64,000 bases of DNA from Yeosuana marina. GTDB taxonomy: Bacteria > Bacteroidota > Bacteroidia > Flavobacteriales > Flavobacteriaceae. Numbering within the stretch: the stretch's first letter is position 1; each line of letters begins with the position of its first letter. The stretch covers positions 62,686-126,685 of the forward strand of contig NZ_JAAKGI010000046.1 of NCBI RefSeq assembly GCF_011762485.1. Direction: 5' to 3'. Shown one piece after another: positions 54,466 to 63,879 of this stretch. Both the position numbers and the translations under genes were made by a program. The notes under the pieces are model-generated. The model did no database searches, had not been told where the DNA came from, and saw nothing but the letters and a program-made list of their open reading frames with translations.

Positions 54466-55233
54466 ATGGTTTTAAATATAGCTGAGCGCCATAAACTGAT
54501 ATTAAAAAAATTAGAAGAAAATGAATTTGTTGATGTGTCAGATCTAAGTAAAGAATTTAATGTGTCTCTTGTTACAATCAGAAAAGACCTTAAAGTCTTA
54601 GAAGAAAAAAATTTACTTTTCAGATCTCATGGTAGAGCTTTTTTAAAAAATCCGTACACAACCGACTATCATGTTAATTTCAAAAAACAGCTTAAAACAG
54701 ATGAAAAAGTTAGAATAGCAATTCATGCAGGCCAAATTTTAAAACCTCACGACAGTATTATAATAGCCTCTGGAACTTCTGTTATTGAATTCGCAAAGCA
54801 TTTGAAGCCGACGGCTGGATTGACAGCGTTAACTGCATCTCTTAATGTAGCATTAATTTTATCAGAAAAACCTAATATTGACATTATTCAACTGGGTGGA
54901 ATTCTTCGAAATAGTTCTTTGTCTGTTGTTGGTTCAATTAGTGAAAAAATGCTGTCAGAATTTACTTTTACAAAATTATTTTTAGGAGTTGATGGGATAG
55001 ATTTAGAATTTGGCCTGACAACCACTAGCGCAATGGAAGCATCGCTAAATAAGGAAATGATTAAAGCGGCTCAAAAAATTATTGTTTTGGCCGATTCATC
55101 TAAATTTGGAAAAAAAGGGTTTGGAAGAATTTGTGGACTAGACGATGTTGACCAAATAATTACAGATACTGGTATTGACGAAAAAACTAAAAACAGACTT
55201 TTTGAACTTGGTATTGAAGTCACCATTGTTTGA
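54466..55233 (+). CDS. glpR: DeoR/GlpR-family transcriptional regulator
   Basis: 255 residues from ATG 54466. A TTG at 54445 would add seven residues but lies within the -7 element. The N-terminal DeoR helix-turn-helix is FVDVSDLSKEFNVSLVTIRKDL. The C-terminal sugar-phosphate-isomerase-like sensor domain has IIIASGTSVIEFAKHL, IQLGGILRNSSLSVVGS and the typical FLGVDGID. It is divergent from glpDKF, so it is the likely repressor, released by glycerol-3-phosphate as in E. coli GlpR; that ligand is inferred. Confidence 0.92.
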   Translation: MVLNIAERHKLILKKLEENEFVDVSDLSKEFNVSLVTIRKDLKVLEEKNLLFRSHGRAFLKNPYTTDYHVNFKKQLKTDEKVRIAIHAGQILKPHDSIIIASGTSVIEFAKHLKPTAGLTALTASLNVALILSEKPNIDIIQLGGILRNSSLSVVGSISEKMLSEFTFTKLFLGVDGIDLEFGLTTTSAMEASLNKEMIKAAQKIIVLADSSKFGKKGFGRICGLDDVDQIITDTGIDEKTKNRLFELGIEVTIV

Positions 55234-55276
55234 TTTTTAATAAATAATCTATTGTTTTTTCTTCTAAAAAATCCTG

Positions 55277-55284
55277 TATTTTTG
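55277..55284 (+). promoter_or_regulatory. promoter -7 element for the SprT-like gene
   Basis: TATTTTTG matches TAnnTTTG and ends 4 bases before the first ATG (55289). The transcript would be almost leaderless, or translation could begin at the second ATG (55298). Confidence 0.5.
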
Positions 55285-55288
55285 TAAT

Positions 55289-55888
55289 ATGCAAGACATG
55301 CTCCAAGGGTATATTCCAGAACAATCTATGGCACAGGTTTTAAACCTGTTAAAACATGATAATCTTACCGTAACAATTAAAAAGGAGCGCAAAACACGTC
55401 ATGGCGATTATATGCGCTTACCCAATGGTAAGCATCAAATTACAGTTAATTCCAACTTAAATCAATATCGATTTTTAGTCACGCTCATTCATGAAATCGC
55501 TCACTTTGAAGCTTATAAAGCTTATGGACGTTTTATAAAACCGCACGGTATAGAGTGGAAACGAACGTTTCAACACTTGATGTTACCATTTTTAAATCCT
55601 ACAATTTTTCCAAATGACTTGTTATCTCTTTTGGCAAAACATTTTAAAAACCCAAAGGCGTCCAGTGATACAGATGTTAATTTAGCACTAGCATTGAAGC
55701 AATTTGATAGACCGAATAATAAAACGTATATTTTTGAAGTGCCAATTGGTAGCACATTTAAACTGTACAATGGTAAAGTATTTAAAAAATCTCAAAAACG
55801 CGTAAAACGTTATGAGTGTATAGAAATAAATACGGGAAAGTTGTATCTGTTTAATCCAAATGCAGAAGTCGAATTATTAAACGAATAA
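55289..55888 (+). CDS. SprT-like zinc metalloprotease-fold protein
   Basis: 199 residues. The SprT-type zinc motif is in VTLIHEIAHFEAYKAYG (HExxH), with a third ligand probably the His in KPHGIEWKRTFQ. Eukaryotic SPRTN uses this fold to degrade DNA-protein crosslinks; the role of the bacterial family is not well established. ATG 55298 is an alternative start because the promoter is so close. It lies 1 base upstream of the guanylyltransferase gene. A decayed copy of its 5' end is at 50120. Confidence 0.9.
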   Translation: MQDMLQGYIPEQSMAQVLNLLKHDNLTVTIKKERKTRHGDYMRLPNGKHQITVNSNLNQYRFLVTLIHEIAHFEAYKAYGRFIKPHGIEWKRTFQHLMLPFLNPTIFPNDLLSLLAKHFKNPKASSDTDVNLALALKQFDRPNNKTYIFEVPIGSTFKLYNGKVFKKSQKRVKRYECIEINTGKLYLFNPNAEVELLNE

Positions 55889-55889
55889 T

Positions 55890-56969
55890 ATGAATAAAAA
55901 TTATTATGCCATTTTAATGGCAGGAGGCGTAGGATCTAGATTTTGGCCAGTGAGTACACAAGATTTTCCAAAACAATTTCATGATATGTTAGGGACAGGA
56001 GATACGCTCATTCAAAAAACCTTTCAACGATTAGCAAAGTTAATTCCGCAAGAAAATATTTTCATTCTAACTAACGAGAGTTATAATGATTTAGTTTTTG
56101 AGCAATTACCAAACGTCACAGAACGCCAAGTAGTTTTAGAACCTGCTATGCGAAATACAGCACCATGCATTTTATATGCGTCTTTAAAAATTCAAAAGGA
56201 AAATCCAGATGCCGTTATGATTGTGGCGCCAAGTGATCATTGGATTGAAGATGAAACAACCTTTTCAAATAATGTACAACAAGCTTTTGATTTTTGTGCT
56301 GAAAATGATGCATTAATGACTTTGGGTATTCAGCCAACGTTTCCAAATACTGGTTATGGTTATATTGAGTTTGATAAAACAGCCGCTAGTGATATTAAAT
56401 CAGTAAATCAATTTAGAGAAAAACCAGATTATGAAACGGCTAAAGAATTCATTGCACAAGGAAATTTTCTTTGGAATGCAGGTATTTTTATGTGGAGTGT
56501 AAAAAGTGTAATTACAGCATTCCAAAATAATCAACCAGCACTTTTTGAATTATTTAAAAAAGGAATTCCTGTTTATAATACGGATGAAGAGAATGACTTT
56601 ATCCAAGAAAATTATGCTAAGGCAGAAAACATTTCGGTCGATTACGCCATTATGGAAATGTCTAAAAATGTGTTTGTAATTGCAGCAGAATTTGATTGGA
56701 ACGATCTTGGTACTTGGGGGAGCTTGTATGACAAGTTAGGGAAAGATTCTAACGGAAATGCGATTGTTAATTCAAGAACATTAACCGAAGAAGCTACAGG
56801 CAATATGATACGTACCAAAAAGGATAAAATTGTAGTTGTTGACGGGTTGCAGGATTATATTATAGTTGATAAGGAAGATGTATTATTAATTTATCCTAAA
56901 TCAAAAGAGCAGGATATTAAAAAAGTGCTTAACAAAGTAAAAGACACGTTTGGAGAGCAATATGGTTAA
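55890..56969 (+). CDS. mannose-1-phosphate guanylyltransferase
   Basis: 359 residues. It makes GDP-mannose for capsule, exopolysaccharide or glycan synthesis. The nucleotidyltransferase loop is MAGGVGSRFWPVSTQDFPKQF (quoted: AGGVGSRFWPVSTQDFPKQ), with LEPAMRNTAPCILYA, VAPSDHWIED and EFDWNDLGTWGSLYD also typical. It is the stand-alone type without the isomerase domain of ManC/AlgA. It starts one base after the SprT-like stop, so the two are translationally coupled. Confidence 0.95.
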   Translation: MNKNYYAILMAGGVGSRFWPVSTQDFPKQFHDMLGTGDTLIQKTFQRLAKLIPQENIFILTNESYNDLVFEQLPNVTERQVVLEPAMRNTAPCILYASLKIQKENPDAVMIVAPSDHWIEDETTFSNNVQQAFDFCAENDALMTLGIQPTFPNTGYGYIEFDKTAASDIKSVNQFREKPDYETAKEFIAQGNFLWNAGIFMWSVKSVITAFQNNQPALFELFKKGIPVYNTDEENDFIQENYAKAENISVDYAIMEMSKNVFVIAAEFDWNDLGTWGSLYDKLGKDSNGNAIVNSRTLTEEATGNMIRTKKDKIVVVDGLQDYIIVDKEDVLLIYPKSKEQDIKKVLNKVKDTFGEQYG

Positions 56970-57033
56970 TTAAGGAGTACTTAAATATCTAAAATTTATA
57001 TTTATATTAGTCGGCAAGTGCTAATTAATCAAC

Positions 57034-58497
57034 ATGGAGGAAAATAAATTAAATGTCTCGGATGAAAATACCAAAAGAGACGAGTCGGTAGAGCAATCTA
57101 AAGAAGACGTTAAAAAAGATGCTCAAGGTCTGTTTGATAGTGTCAAAAAGTTCTTAAAAGAATTATTAGATTTTAGAGAAGATACAGACAGAGACGCAAC
57201 AATACAAGCTATTAAAAATGATATTCCATTTAAAGGTGCTACAGCTTGGATCTTGGTTTGCTCCATATTTGTGGCGTCTATTGGTTTAAATGCTAATTCT
57301 ACAGCAGTAGTTATCGGCGCCATGTTAATTTCGCCACTTATGGGGCCTATTCTTGGTGTTGGGTTATCTATTGCCATTAACGATGTTGATACTTTAAGGC
57401 GATCATTAATTAACCTAGGAATCATGATTGTTCTTAGTTTAATCACTGCTTTTTTATTCTTTTATTTATTTCCACTGAGTGAGGATACTTCAGAACTTTT
57501 AGGTCGTGTAAAACCTGATATTCGTGACGTTCTTATTGCATTTTTTGGTGGTCTAGCATTAATTATTGCACGAACTAAACGCGGTACCATCGCCTCAGTT
57601 ATTTTTGGAGTTGCTATCGCAACGGCTTTAATGCCGCCACTGTGTACTGCGGGTTATGGGTTAGCAAAAGGTAATTGGCAATATTTTGGTGGTGCTATGT
57701 ACTTATTCACCATTAATACCATTTTTATTGGTTTAGCAACTTTTTTAGTTTTAAAAGTCCTCAGGTTTCCTATGCTTAAGTATGTTAATTCCGCTAAACG
57801 TAAACTTATAGGAAGAATAGCTTCTTTAGTTGCTATTGTGGTTATGGTGCCTGCAGTATGGACATTTATATCGGTGTTACAAGAAAGTAATTTTAACAGA
57901 GATGCTAGGGCCTTTGTTGATAATGAACTAGCTGTATTACCACATTTTGAATACATAAAACAAAATGCTATTTATAATTATACTGATAGCCAAACACACT
58001 CCATAGAACTAAATACATTTGGTTTGGATGAAATTCCAGATTCTACGATTGAACTTCTTAAGAAACGAATGACTCAATATCACGCTTTACATAATACGCA
58101 GTTAGTATTCAATCAAAACAAATCAAAGAATTTGGATAATTTCAAATATATGGAAGAACTTCGTTCTAGAGACTCATTAGATTTGTTATCTCAAAGTCAA
58201 AAAATTATATTTTTAGAGAGTAAGGTAAGGCAGTTGTCTAAACTAGAAAAGAATTATATTCCCTTTGATGAATTAACGAAAGAGGTGAAGATTAATTATG
58301 AAAATTTAGATCAGTTTTCCTTTGCCAATGTTATTAATACCAATTTCACAAAGACTGACACAATTCCTGTTTTTACTGTAAAATGGATTGATTCCTTATC
58401 AAATGAACAATCTAAAGTAAAAGATAGTGAAAAACTAAAAAAGTGGTTAAAGCTAAAATTAAGTTTAGATACGTTGGTTATAAAACGTGAAAATTGA
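57034..58497 (+). CDS. DUF389 multi-pass membrane protein
   Basis: 487 residues. A charged N-terminal stretch (about 60 residues) precedes about six to seven membrane helices containing VVIGAMLISPLMGPILGVGLS, the DUF389 signature (quoted: VIGAMLISPLMGPILGVG), and GVAIATALMPPLCTAGYGLA. A soluble C-terminal domain from about residue 285 is rich in Lys and Leu. The function of DUF389 proteins is unknown. It follows the guanylyltransferase in the same direction with a 64-base gap. Confidence 0.9.
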   Translation: MEENKLNVSDENTKRDESVEQSKEDVKKDAQGLFDSVKKFLKELLDFREDTDRDATIQAIKNDIPFKGATAWILVCSIFVASIGLNANSTAVVIGAMLISPLMGPILGVGLSIAINDVDTLRRSLINLGIMIVLSLITAFLFFYLFPLSEDTSELLGRVKPDIRDVLIAFFGGLALIIARTKRGTIASVIFGVAIATALMPPLCTAGYGLAKGNWQYFGGAMYLFTINTIFIGLATFLVLKVLRFPMLKYVNSAKRKLIGRIASLVAIVVMVPAVWTFISVLQESNFNRDARAFVDNELAVLPHFEYIKQNAIYNYTDSQTHSIELNTFGLDEIPDSTIELLKKRMTQYHALHNTQLVFNQNKSKNLDNFKYMEELRSRDSLDLLSQSQKIIFLESKVRQLSKLEKNYIPFDELTKEVKINYENLDQFSFANVINTNFTKTDTIPVFTVKWIDSLSNEQSKVKDSEKLKKWLKLKLSLDTLVIKREN

Positions 58498-58530
58498 AGA
58501 ATCAATTAAAACAATTTACCATATAAAAGC

Positions 58531-59622
58531 ATGAAAATTTTATATAATAATTTTTTTTTACTTGTAACGCTAATCTTACTCTGTGCTTGTTCGACTCAAC
58601 GAGGTTTATTTGTAGGCTATACAAATTCACAAATAGACTATTCTGGTAGAATAGATTCATCAAAAATTAAAGGTGTAGATTTATATTGGTCTGGAACTTC
58701 AATAAAATTAAATTTTGAAGGGAAATCCATATCGGCATTATTTAAAGATGAAACAGGAGATAATTATTATAATGTTATGATTGATAATGATAGTCTTTCA
58801 ATTTTTAGACCAGACACAACCAAACAATATTATCAATTTGCTTCAAAACTGCCAGAAGGAAAGCATACTGTTGAAATTTTTAAACGAACGGAATGGAATA
58901 GAGGAAAATCTTCTTTTTACGGATTTCATATTCAAGGACATTCAAAAGTATTGCCAAAATCTTTGCCTCAAAAAAAGAAAATAGAATTTTACGGAAATTC
59001 TATTACCGCTGGCTATGCTGTTGAAGATACATCTGGTAGAGATATACCAGATAGTACGTATACTAATAACTATTTAAGCTATGCAGCAATTACTGCAAGG
59101 CACTACAATGCAAAATATCAATGTATTTGTAAAAGTGGAATTGGTATGACAATTAGCTGGTTTCCCTTAATTATGCCTGAAATGTATGATAGATTAATTC
59201 CTACCGATGAAAATAGTAAATGGGATTTTTCTTTGTATAATCCGGATATAGTTGTTATTAATATTTTTCAGAATGATTCTTGGTTAGTTAATATGCCTGG
59301 TTCAAATGAATTTAAGAAGCGATTTGGCTCTACTGTTCCTAATGACGACTATTTTATTAAGTCATATCAACAATTTGTAGAGAACATAAGGAAGCATTAT
59401 CCCAAATCAAAGATTATATGTATTCTAGGAAGTATGGATGCTACCCAAAAAGGTTCAAAATGGGTAAGTTATATTAAAGAAGCCGTTGCTAAGTTAAATG
59501 ATAATAAGATATATACGCATTTTATTCCCTACAAAGAAACAAGTGGACATCCTTCTTTAAAAGAGCAGGAAGAAATAGCAGAAAGTTTAATTCAATTTAT
59601 TGATAAAAATATTGATTGGTAA
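58531..59622 (+). CDS. SGNH hydrolase lipoprotein, CE2-like carbohydrate esterase
   Basis: 363 residues. A lipoprotein signal (LVTLILLCACSTQ) puts it in the envelope. An N-terminal beta-sandwich (about 25-145) precedes an SGNH esterase domain (about 150-363) with the catalytic Ser in IEFYGNSITAGYAVED, the Asn in IVVINIFQNDSW and the His in SGHPSLKEQEE. This two-domain layout is that of carbohydrate esterase family 2, which removes acetyl groups from xylan or glucomannan. GH9 and CE4-like genes follow. Confidence 0.87.
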   Translation: MKILYNNFFLLVTLILLCACSTQRGLFVGYTNSQIDYSGRIDSSKIKGVDLYWSGTSIKLNFEGKSISALFKDETGDNYYNVMIDNDSLSIFRPDTTKQYYQFASKLPEGKHTVEIFKRTEWNRGKSSFYGFHIQGHSKVLPKSLPQKKKIEFYGNSITAGYAVEDTSGRDIPDSTYTNNYLSYAAITARHYNAKYQCICKSGIGMTISWFPLIMPEMYDRLIPTDENSKWDFSLYNPDIVVINIFQNDSWLVNMPGSNEFKKRFGSTVPNDDYFIKSYQQFVENIRKHYPKSKIICILGSMDATQKGSKWVSYIKEAVAKLNDNKIYTHFIPYKETSGHPSLKEQEEIAESLIQFIDKNIDW

Positions 59623-59762
59623 TATTTACCATATCAATTTTATAAAATCGTTTTTTGTTACTGTATTTATATTAAAAGGATTGATACTTTTAAGAAAATG
59701 AATTTAGATTTAACGTACTGAAAACCTTAAATTACTAGAGTTCATTATATTTTTTAAAAAGA

Positions 59763-61544
59763 TTGGATATGAAGATTACTCGAATTATTATAATACTGCT
59801 TTGTTTTTGCTATAATTTCTCTAAAGCAGGTCAGGATGTTGAGATAAGAATCAATTTAGCTGGATATCCAATAGATAATCCAAAAAAAGCAATCATATTA
59901 AGTAAAAAAGAATTGATAAAGCCTTTATTGATTTTAAAAGATGAAAAGGGAGTCGCATTAAAAGAATATTCAGGATTGCTTGTTGAAAATGGATGGTATC
60001 CATTTTCAAATTATTATGTTATAGACTTTTCGGATTTCAGGAAAGAAGGCACCTATTATTTTGAATTCAACGACGAGAATATTGTAAGTAGTACGTTTCA
60101 TATTGGTAATTATCCAAATTGGCAAGAAGATGTCGTTGGGTTTATTAGAACGCAACGATGTGGTTTTAATCCACATACTAAAAAGTTCTGTCACCAAAAA
60201 GATGGATTGAGTTTTTTTGGAATCAGACCAGATTCAACACAAATTGACGCTACTGGCGGTTGGCATGATGCAGGCGACCAATTAAAATATCTTATCACAG
60301 GAAGCAATACAACTGCACGATTGCTTATGGCATATCAGATGAACCCCAAAAAGTTTGAAGATAAATTTAACTCAAAAGGATTAGAGGGTGCAAATGATTT
60401 ACCTGATATTTTAGATGAAGCAAAGTGGGGTCTTGAATGGATATTAAAACTCCATCCTAAACCCAATGAGCTATATCATCAAGTTGCGGATGACAGAGAT
60501 CATCGTGGGTTTAAATTACCGCATGAGGAAAATGCCGATTATGGTTGGGGACCCAATAGTTTTCGACCTGTTTATTTTGCAAATGGAAAACCTCAAGGTC
60601 TTTCAAAATATAAAAGTCAGGCCACTGGTGTTTCAAATTTAGCAGGGCGTTCTGCAGCTACTTTAGCTTTAGGTTACGAGGTTTTTAATAATTTAGAGGG
60701 CTATGAAGCGTTTGCAAAAACTTGCTTGCAAGCTGCTCTTGAACTTTATAAAATGGGTCAGGAAAATGAAGGATATCAGCAGGGCAATAGCTTTGGAGCA
60801 CCCTACCGCTATGAAGAGAATACCTGGGCAGACGATATGGAATGGGCCGCTGCACAACTGTACAAGGTTTCTAAAAAGGAGAAGCTTTTGAAGGATGCTC
60901 GTAAATATGCCAAAATTATTGGAACGTGGTCTTGGATGGAACGTGATACAACTGGCCATTATGAAATGTATCCTTTTGTTAACATCGGGCATTATGCATT
61001 ATGGCAAGTGGGGTCTGCCAAAGACAAACAGCAAATGATTGCGTATTACAAGCATAACTTAGAAAGAATCCAAAAAAAAGCAGATGACAATCCTTATGGT
61101 GTTGGACACTTATTTGTTTGGTGTTCAAACAATCTTGCTGCTGCTGTGGCGACGCAATGTATGCTGTATGAAGAAATGACTGGATCAAAAGAATATAGAT
61201 CTTTAATGCAGAATCACGTTAATTGGTTGCTCGGTCTTAACCCGTGGAATTCTAGCATGATTACAGAGATTCCCGAAAATGCCGATACACCAGTAGATGT
61301 TCATATGCCTTTTTGGAAAATCAATAAGGAATCTATTAAAGGAAGTTTGGTTGATGGTCCAATTTGGACAACTATTTTAGAAAAAATGATAGCCATTAAC
61401 CTTTCTGAACCTGATGAATATGAGAATTTTCAACCACATCATATCAAATATAGAGACGATTGGATGGACTATAGCACTAATGAGCCTACACTTGATGGTT
61501 CTGCCGAACTATTACTCATATTAACACGCTTAAGTAATGAATAG
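59763..61544 (+). CDS. glycoside hydrolase family 9 enzyme
   Basis: 593 residues with a signal peptide (IIIILLCFCYNFSKAGQ). Residues about 25-115 are the Ig-like N-terminal domain (CelD_N; INLAGYPIDNPKKAII). The rest is the GH9 barrel with the catalytic Asp pair in TGGWHDAGDQLKYLI and the acid Glu in STNEPTLDGSAELLL near the end. GH9 contains endoglucanases, cellobiohydrolases and exo-glucosaminidases. The neighbouring deacetylase makes an amino-sugar glycan possible, but cellulose-type or glucomannan substrates are equally open. It overlaps the next gene by 8 bases. Confidence 0.92.
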   Translation: MDMKITRIIIILLCFCYNFSKAGQDVEIRINLAGYPIDNPKKAIILSKKELIKPLLILKDEKGVALKEYSGLLVENGWYPFSNYYVIDFSDFRKEGTYYFEFNDENIVSSTFHIGNYPNWQEDVVGFIRTQRCGFNPHTKKFCHQKDGLSFFGIRPDSTQIDATGGWHDAGDQLKYLITGSNTTARLLMAYQMNPKKFEDKFNSKGLEGANDLPDILDEAKWGLEWILKLHPKPNELYHQVADDRDHRGFKLPHEENADYGWGPNSFRPVYFANGKPQGLSKYKSQATGVSNLAGRSAATLALGYEVFNNLEGYEAFAKTCLQAALELYKMGQENEGYQQGNSFGAPYRYEENTWADDMEWAAAQLYKVSKKEKLLKDARKYAKIIGTWSWMERDTTGHYEMYPFVNIGHYALWQVGSAKDKQQMIAYYKHNLERIQKKADDNPYGVGHLFVWCSNNLAAAVATQCMLYEEMTGSKEYRSLMQNHVNWLLGLNPWNSSMITEIPENADTPVDVHMPFWKINKESIKGSLVDGPIWTTILEKMIAINLSEPDEYENFQPHHIKYRDDWMDYSTNEPTLDGSAELLLILTRLSNE

Positions 61545-62262
61545 AATTATTCTATCTATTTTTATTTTAGGGGTGCTTAATATTGCAAAAGCACAAAACA
61601 TAATTGATCAAGAAGGTGCTTTAATAAGGTCCGATACCTTGCAAAAAAACATTTATTTATGTTTTACTGGACATGATTATTATGAAGGTTTTGACCATGT
61701 TCTAGGGGTTTTACAAAATAAAAAAATTAAGGCTTCATTTTTTCTTACTGGTGATTTTGTTCGCAATCACACTGATTTGGTAAAACGTATTATAAGTCAA
61801 GGACATTATGTTGGAGCTCATTCAGATAAGCATCTTTTGTACTGCGATTGGTCAAAAAAAGATAGCTTACTACATACTCCAAATGTAATAAAGGAGGATA
61901 TACTGAATAACTTAAAGATATTACAAGACTTAGGGGCTAATGCTTCTTATTTTATACCTCCTTATGAATGGTGTAATACAAAGGTTGTACAAATAGCGAA
62001 AGAACTTAATCAAACAACAGTAAATTATTCGCCAGGAACAAGATCTAATGCCGATTATACAACTCCTGATATGTCAAACTATATTTCAAGTGAGGCTATT
62101 TTAGAAAGCATTTATAACTACGAAAAATTAAAAGGAATGAATGGTTTTCATTTACTTATTCATCCAGGTACAAATCCATTAAGAAAAGATAAATTGTATT
62201 TACATTTAGATGAATTAATACATAAGTTGATGTCTAAAGGATACCAATTCAAAAAATTCTAA
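61537..62262 (+). CDS. polysaccharide deacetylase-like (CE4/NodB) exported protein
   Basis: 241 residues with a signal peptide (IILSIFILGVLNIAKAQ). The NodB fold is recognised from NKKIKASFFLTGDFVRNH, the metal-binding His pair in GHYVGAHSDKHLLY (HxxxH) and the Pro-rich motif FIPPYEWCN. The usual TFDDGP motif is replaced by CFTGHDYYEG, keeping one Asp, a variant also seen in other Bacteroidota. It starts inside the GH9 gene (8-base overlap), so both are made together. Confidence 0.87.
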   Translation: MNRIILSIFILGVLNIAKAQNIIDQEGALIRSDTLQKNIYLCFTGHDYYEGFDHVLGVLQNKKIKASFFLTGDFVRNHTDLVKRIISQGHYVGAHSDKHLLYCDWSKKDSLLHTPNVIKEDILNNLKILQDLGANASYFIPPYEWCNTKVVQIAKELNQTTVNYSPGTRSNADYTTPDMSNYISSEAILESIYNYEKLKGMNGFHLLIHPGTNPLRKDKLYLHLDELIHKLMSKGYQFKKF

Positions 62263-62307
62263 TTAGAAAAATACTGCCGATAATAATTTTCATAAAACAC
62301 ATGCCAA

Positions 62308-63450
62308 TTATTTCACGTAATGTGGATAGTCTTTTTCACGATTCTGAAATCTAAGAATTGTATCTTTAACAATAACTCCTTTATCAATATTGATGGCGTT
62401 TTTGATGGTTTTGTTTTCCGGCCATTGGTCTCGACCACCAATAACCGAAGGTAAATGCACAATCATAGCTGCTGAAATTGATCTAGACGCACTTTCCCAA
62501 AAATAACTAGGGGTGTGGTCTACCGCATAATAATCAATTGTATCTATTGAAATGATAGGATTTTTAAATGTAGTGGGTTTAGCAAAATAGAACCCCATGC
62601 CTTCATCGCAGCTCACATCAATTATTAGCGTACCAGGTTTTAGCATTGATTTTTCATCTTCATTTACATAATTAATAGGGTCGTCTACATCTTGATAGGT
62701 TCCATTAATGATGATTTCAGATTCATGAATTAAATCCAATAAAGGTCGTTCAGACCCATCGTGTTCTACTAAAACTAATCGCGGTTCATTGTTGTTCCCG
62801 TTTCTAATTCTTGCATAATGAACATCCAAAACTTCTTCTCGTACTTCATGATCTGGTCTTTGAATGCAGATAGTAATATCTCTAAACCCATGAGCTTTTA
62901 ACGCATAAATAGCGCCTCGGCTAACGGCTCCAAAACTGAATATGATAGCCTTTCTTTGATTCCCATAATGACCGTCAATTCCCTTTAATTGTAGGGCATG
63001 TATAACTGCACAGTATCCAGCCATTTCATTATTTTTGTAAAAGGTGTGTCTACCAATTTGGCCATTTGGACCCCAGACATACATATCTTCAAAAGCGATC
63101 AAGGTTAATTTTTTATCAATGGCTGTTTGTGTGATCTGCATTTGTTGGGCACAATGTGGATACCCCCATAAAACACCTCCTGTCTTTAATTCTTCTAAAT
63201 CTGAGAGGATTGGTTTGGCTATAATCACGGATCCTATATCAGATAATATTTCACCGCGAGTGGCCATGCCTCCAGTAAGTTCAATAATTTCCTCATCTTC
63301 AATATTAAACGGTTTGCCATAGCCCCTCTCAAAGATGAGTTGCTTGCGTATGTGTTCTGGAAGTCTTTTTAAATGTTCAGGATGGATTGGGACACGTCTT
63401 TCGTCTTCTTTTTTTGAGGTACCAATAACTCCCATTTTTAATAAAGCCAT
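62308..63450 (-). CDS. AlaDH/PNT-family dehydrogenase, N5-(carboxyethyl)ornithine synthase-like
   Basis: 380 residues from ATG 63450; a GTG at 63480 would add ten residues. The N-terminal alanine-dehydrogenase/transhydrogenase domain shows GVIGTSKKEDERRVPIHPEH with the conserved Lys/Glu/Arg, and the NAD(P) domain has AIIFSFGAVSRGAIYALKAHG. A conserved Asp/His-containing segment is IDTIDYYAVDHTPSYFWE. The closest characterised relative I can think of is N5-(carboxyethyl)ornithine synthase; alanine dehydrogenase or a lysine/saccharopine-type enzyme are alternatives. Confidence 0.75.
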   Translation of the reverse strand: MALLKMGVIGTSKKEDERRVPIHPEHLKRLPEHIRKQLIFERGYGKPFNIEDEEIIELTGGMATRGEILSDIGSVIIAKPILSDLEELKTGGVLWGYPHCAQQMQITQTAIDKKLTLIAFEDMYVWGPNGQIGRHTFYKNNEMAGYCAVIHALQLKGIDGHYGNQRKAIIFSFGAVSRGAIYALKAHGFRDITICIQRPDHEVREEVLDVHYARIRNGNNNEPRLVLVEHDGSERPLLDLIHESEIIINGTYQDVDDPINYVNEDEKSMLKPGTLIIDVSCDEGMGFYFAKPTTFKNPIISIDTIDYYAVDHTPSYFWESASRSISAAMIVHLPSVIGGRDQWPENKTIKNAINIDKGVIVKDTILRFQNREKDYPHYVK

Positions 63451-63879
63451 ATAATTCTGTTTTAAATTGAAACGAATCACAGATTAATGAGTTAAGTAAA
63501 GCGTTAAATTGAAATTTCTTGTTGTGGATTTTCCTCTAGTAATAAGGCATTAAGTTGATTACTAGAGATGCGTAAAGAATTATATTGACATCAACGGATA
63601 TATATCCATTGTTAAAGATAAGCTATTTAACTTAGAGTTTTAGAGTTATTAAAACAATTCAATAAAACTATAAGATAAAAAATTAATATATAATGTATTA
63701 TTGTTTCTCTTCAATATACATTTGGCGCACTTTTTTCATGAGTTCCGAAGAATTAACAAAATCTGTTACTACTTAGGAAACACATTTTAAAGTTTTAATT
63801 TGAATTTTGTCGGAAAAATTCCTTTCAAATTAAAATAGTGTATAATTTAGTCTTGCTATTAACCTCGTTAAAATAAATT
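63451..63879. other. 429-base intergenic region
   Basis: No coding frame of note on either strand. TACATTTG at 63717-63724 is a -7 consensus match on the plus strand, 156 bases upstream of the last gene's ATG; an unrecorded long leader would follow. I see no terminator or repeat. Confidence 0.5.

Noticed and set aside
57123..57446. 107-codon minus-strand frame inside the DUF389 gene
   Set aside because: Fully contained antisense shadow of a membrane protein with no start signal.
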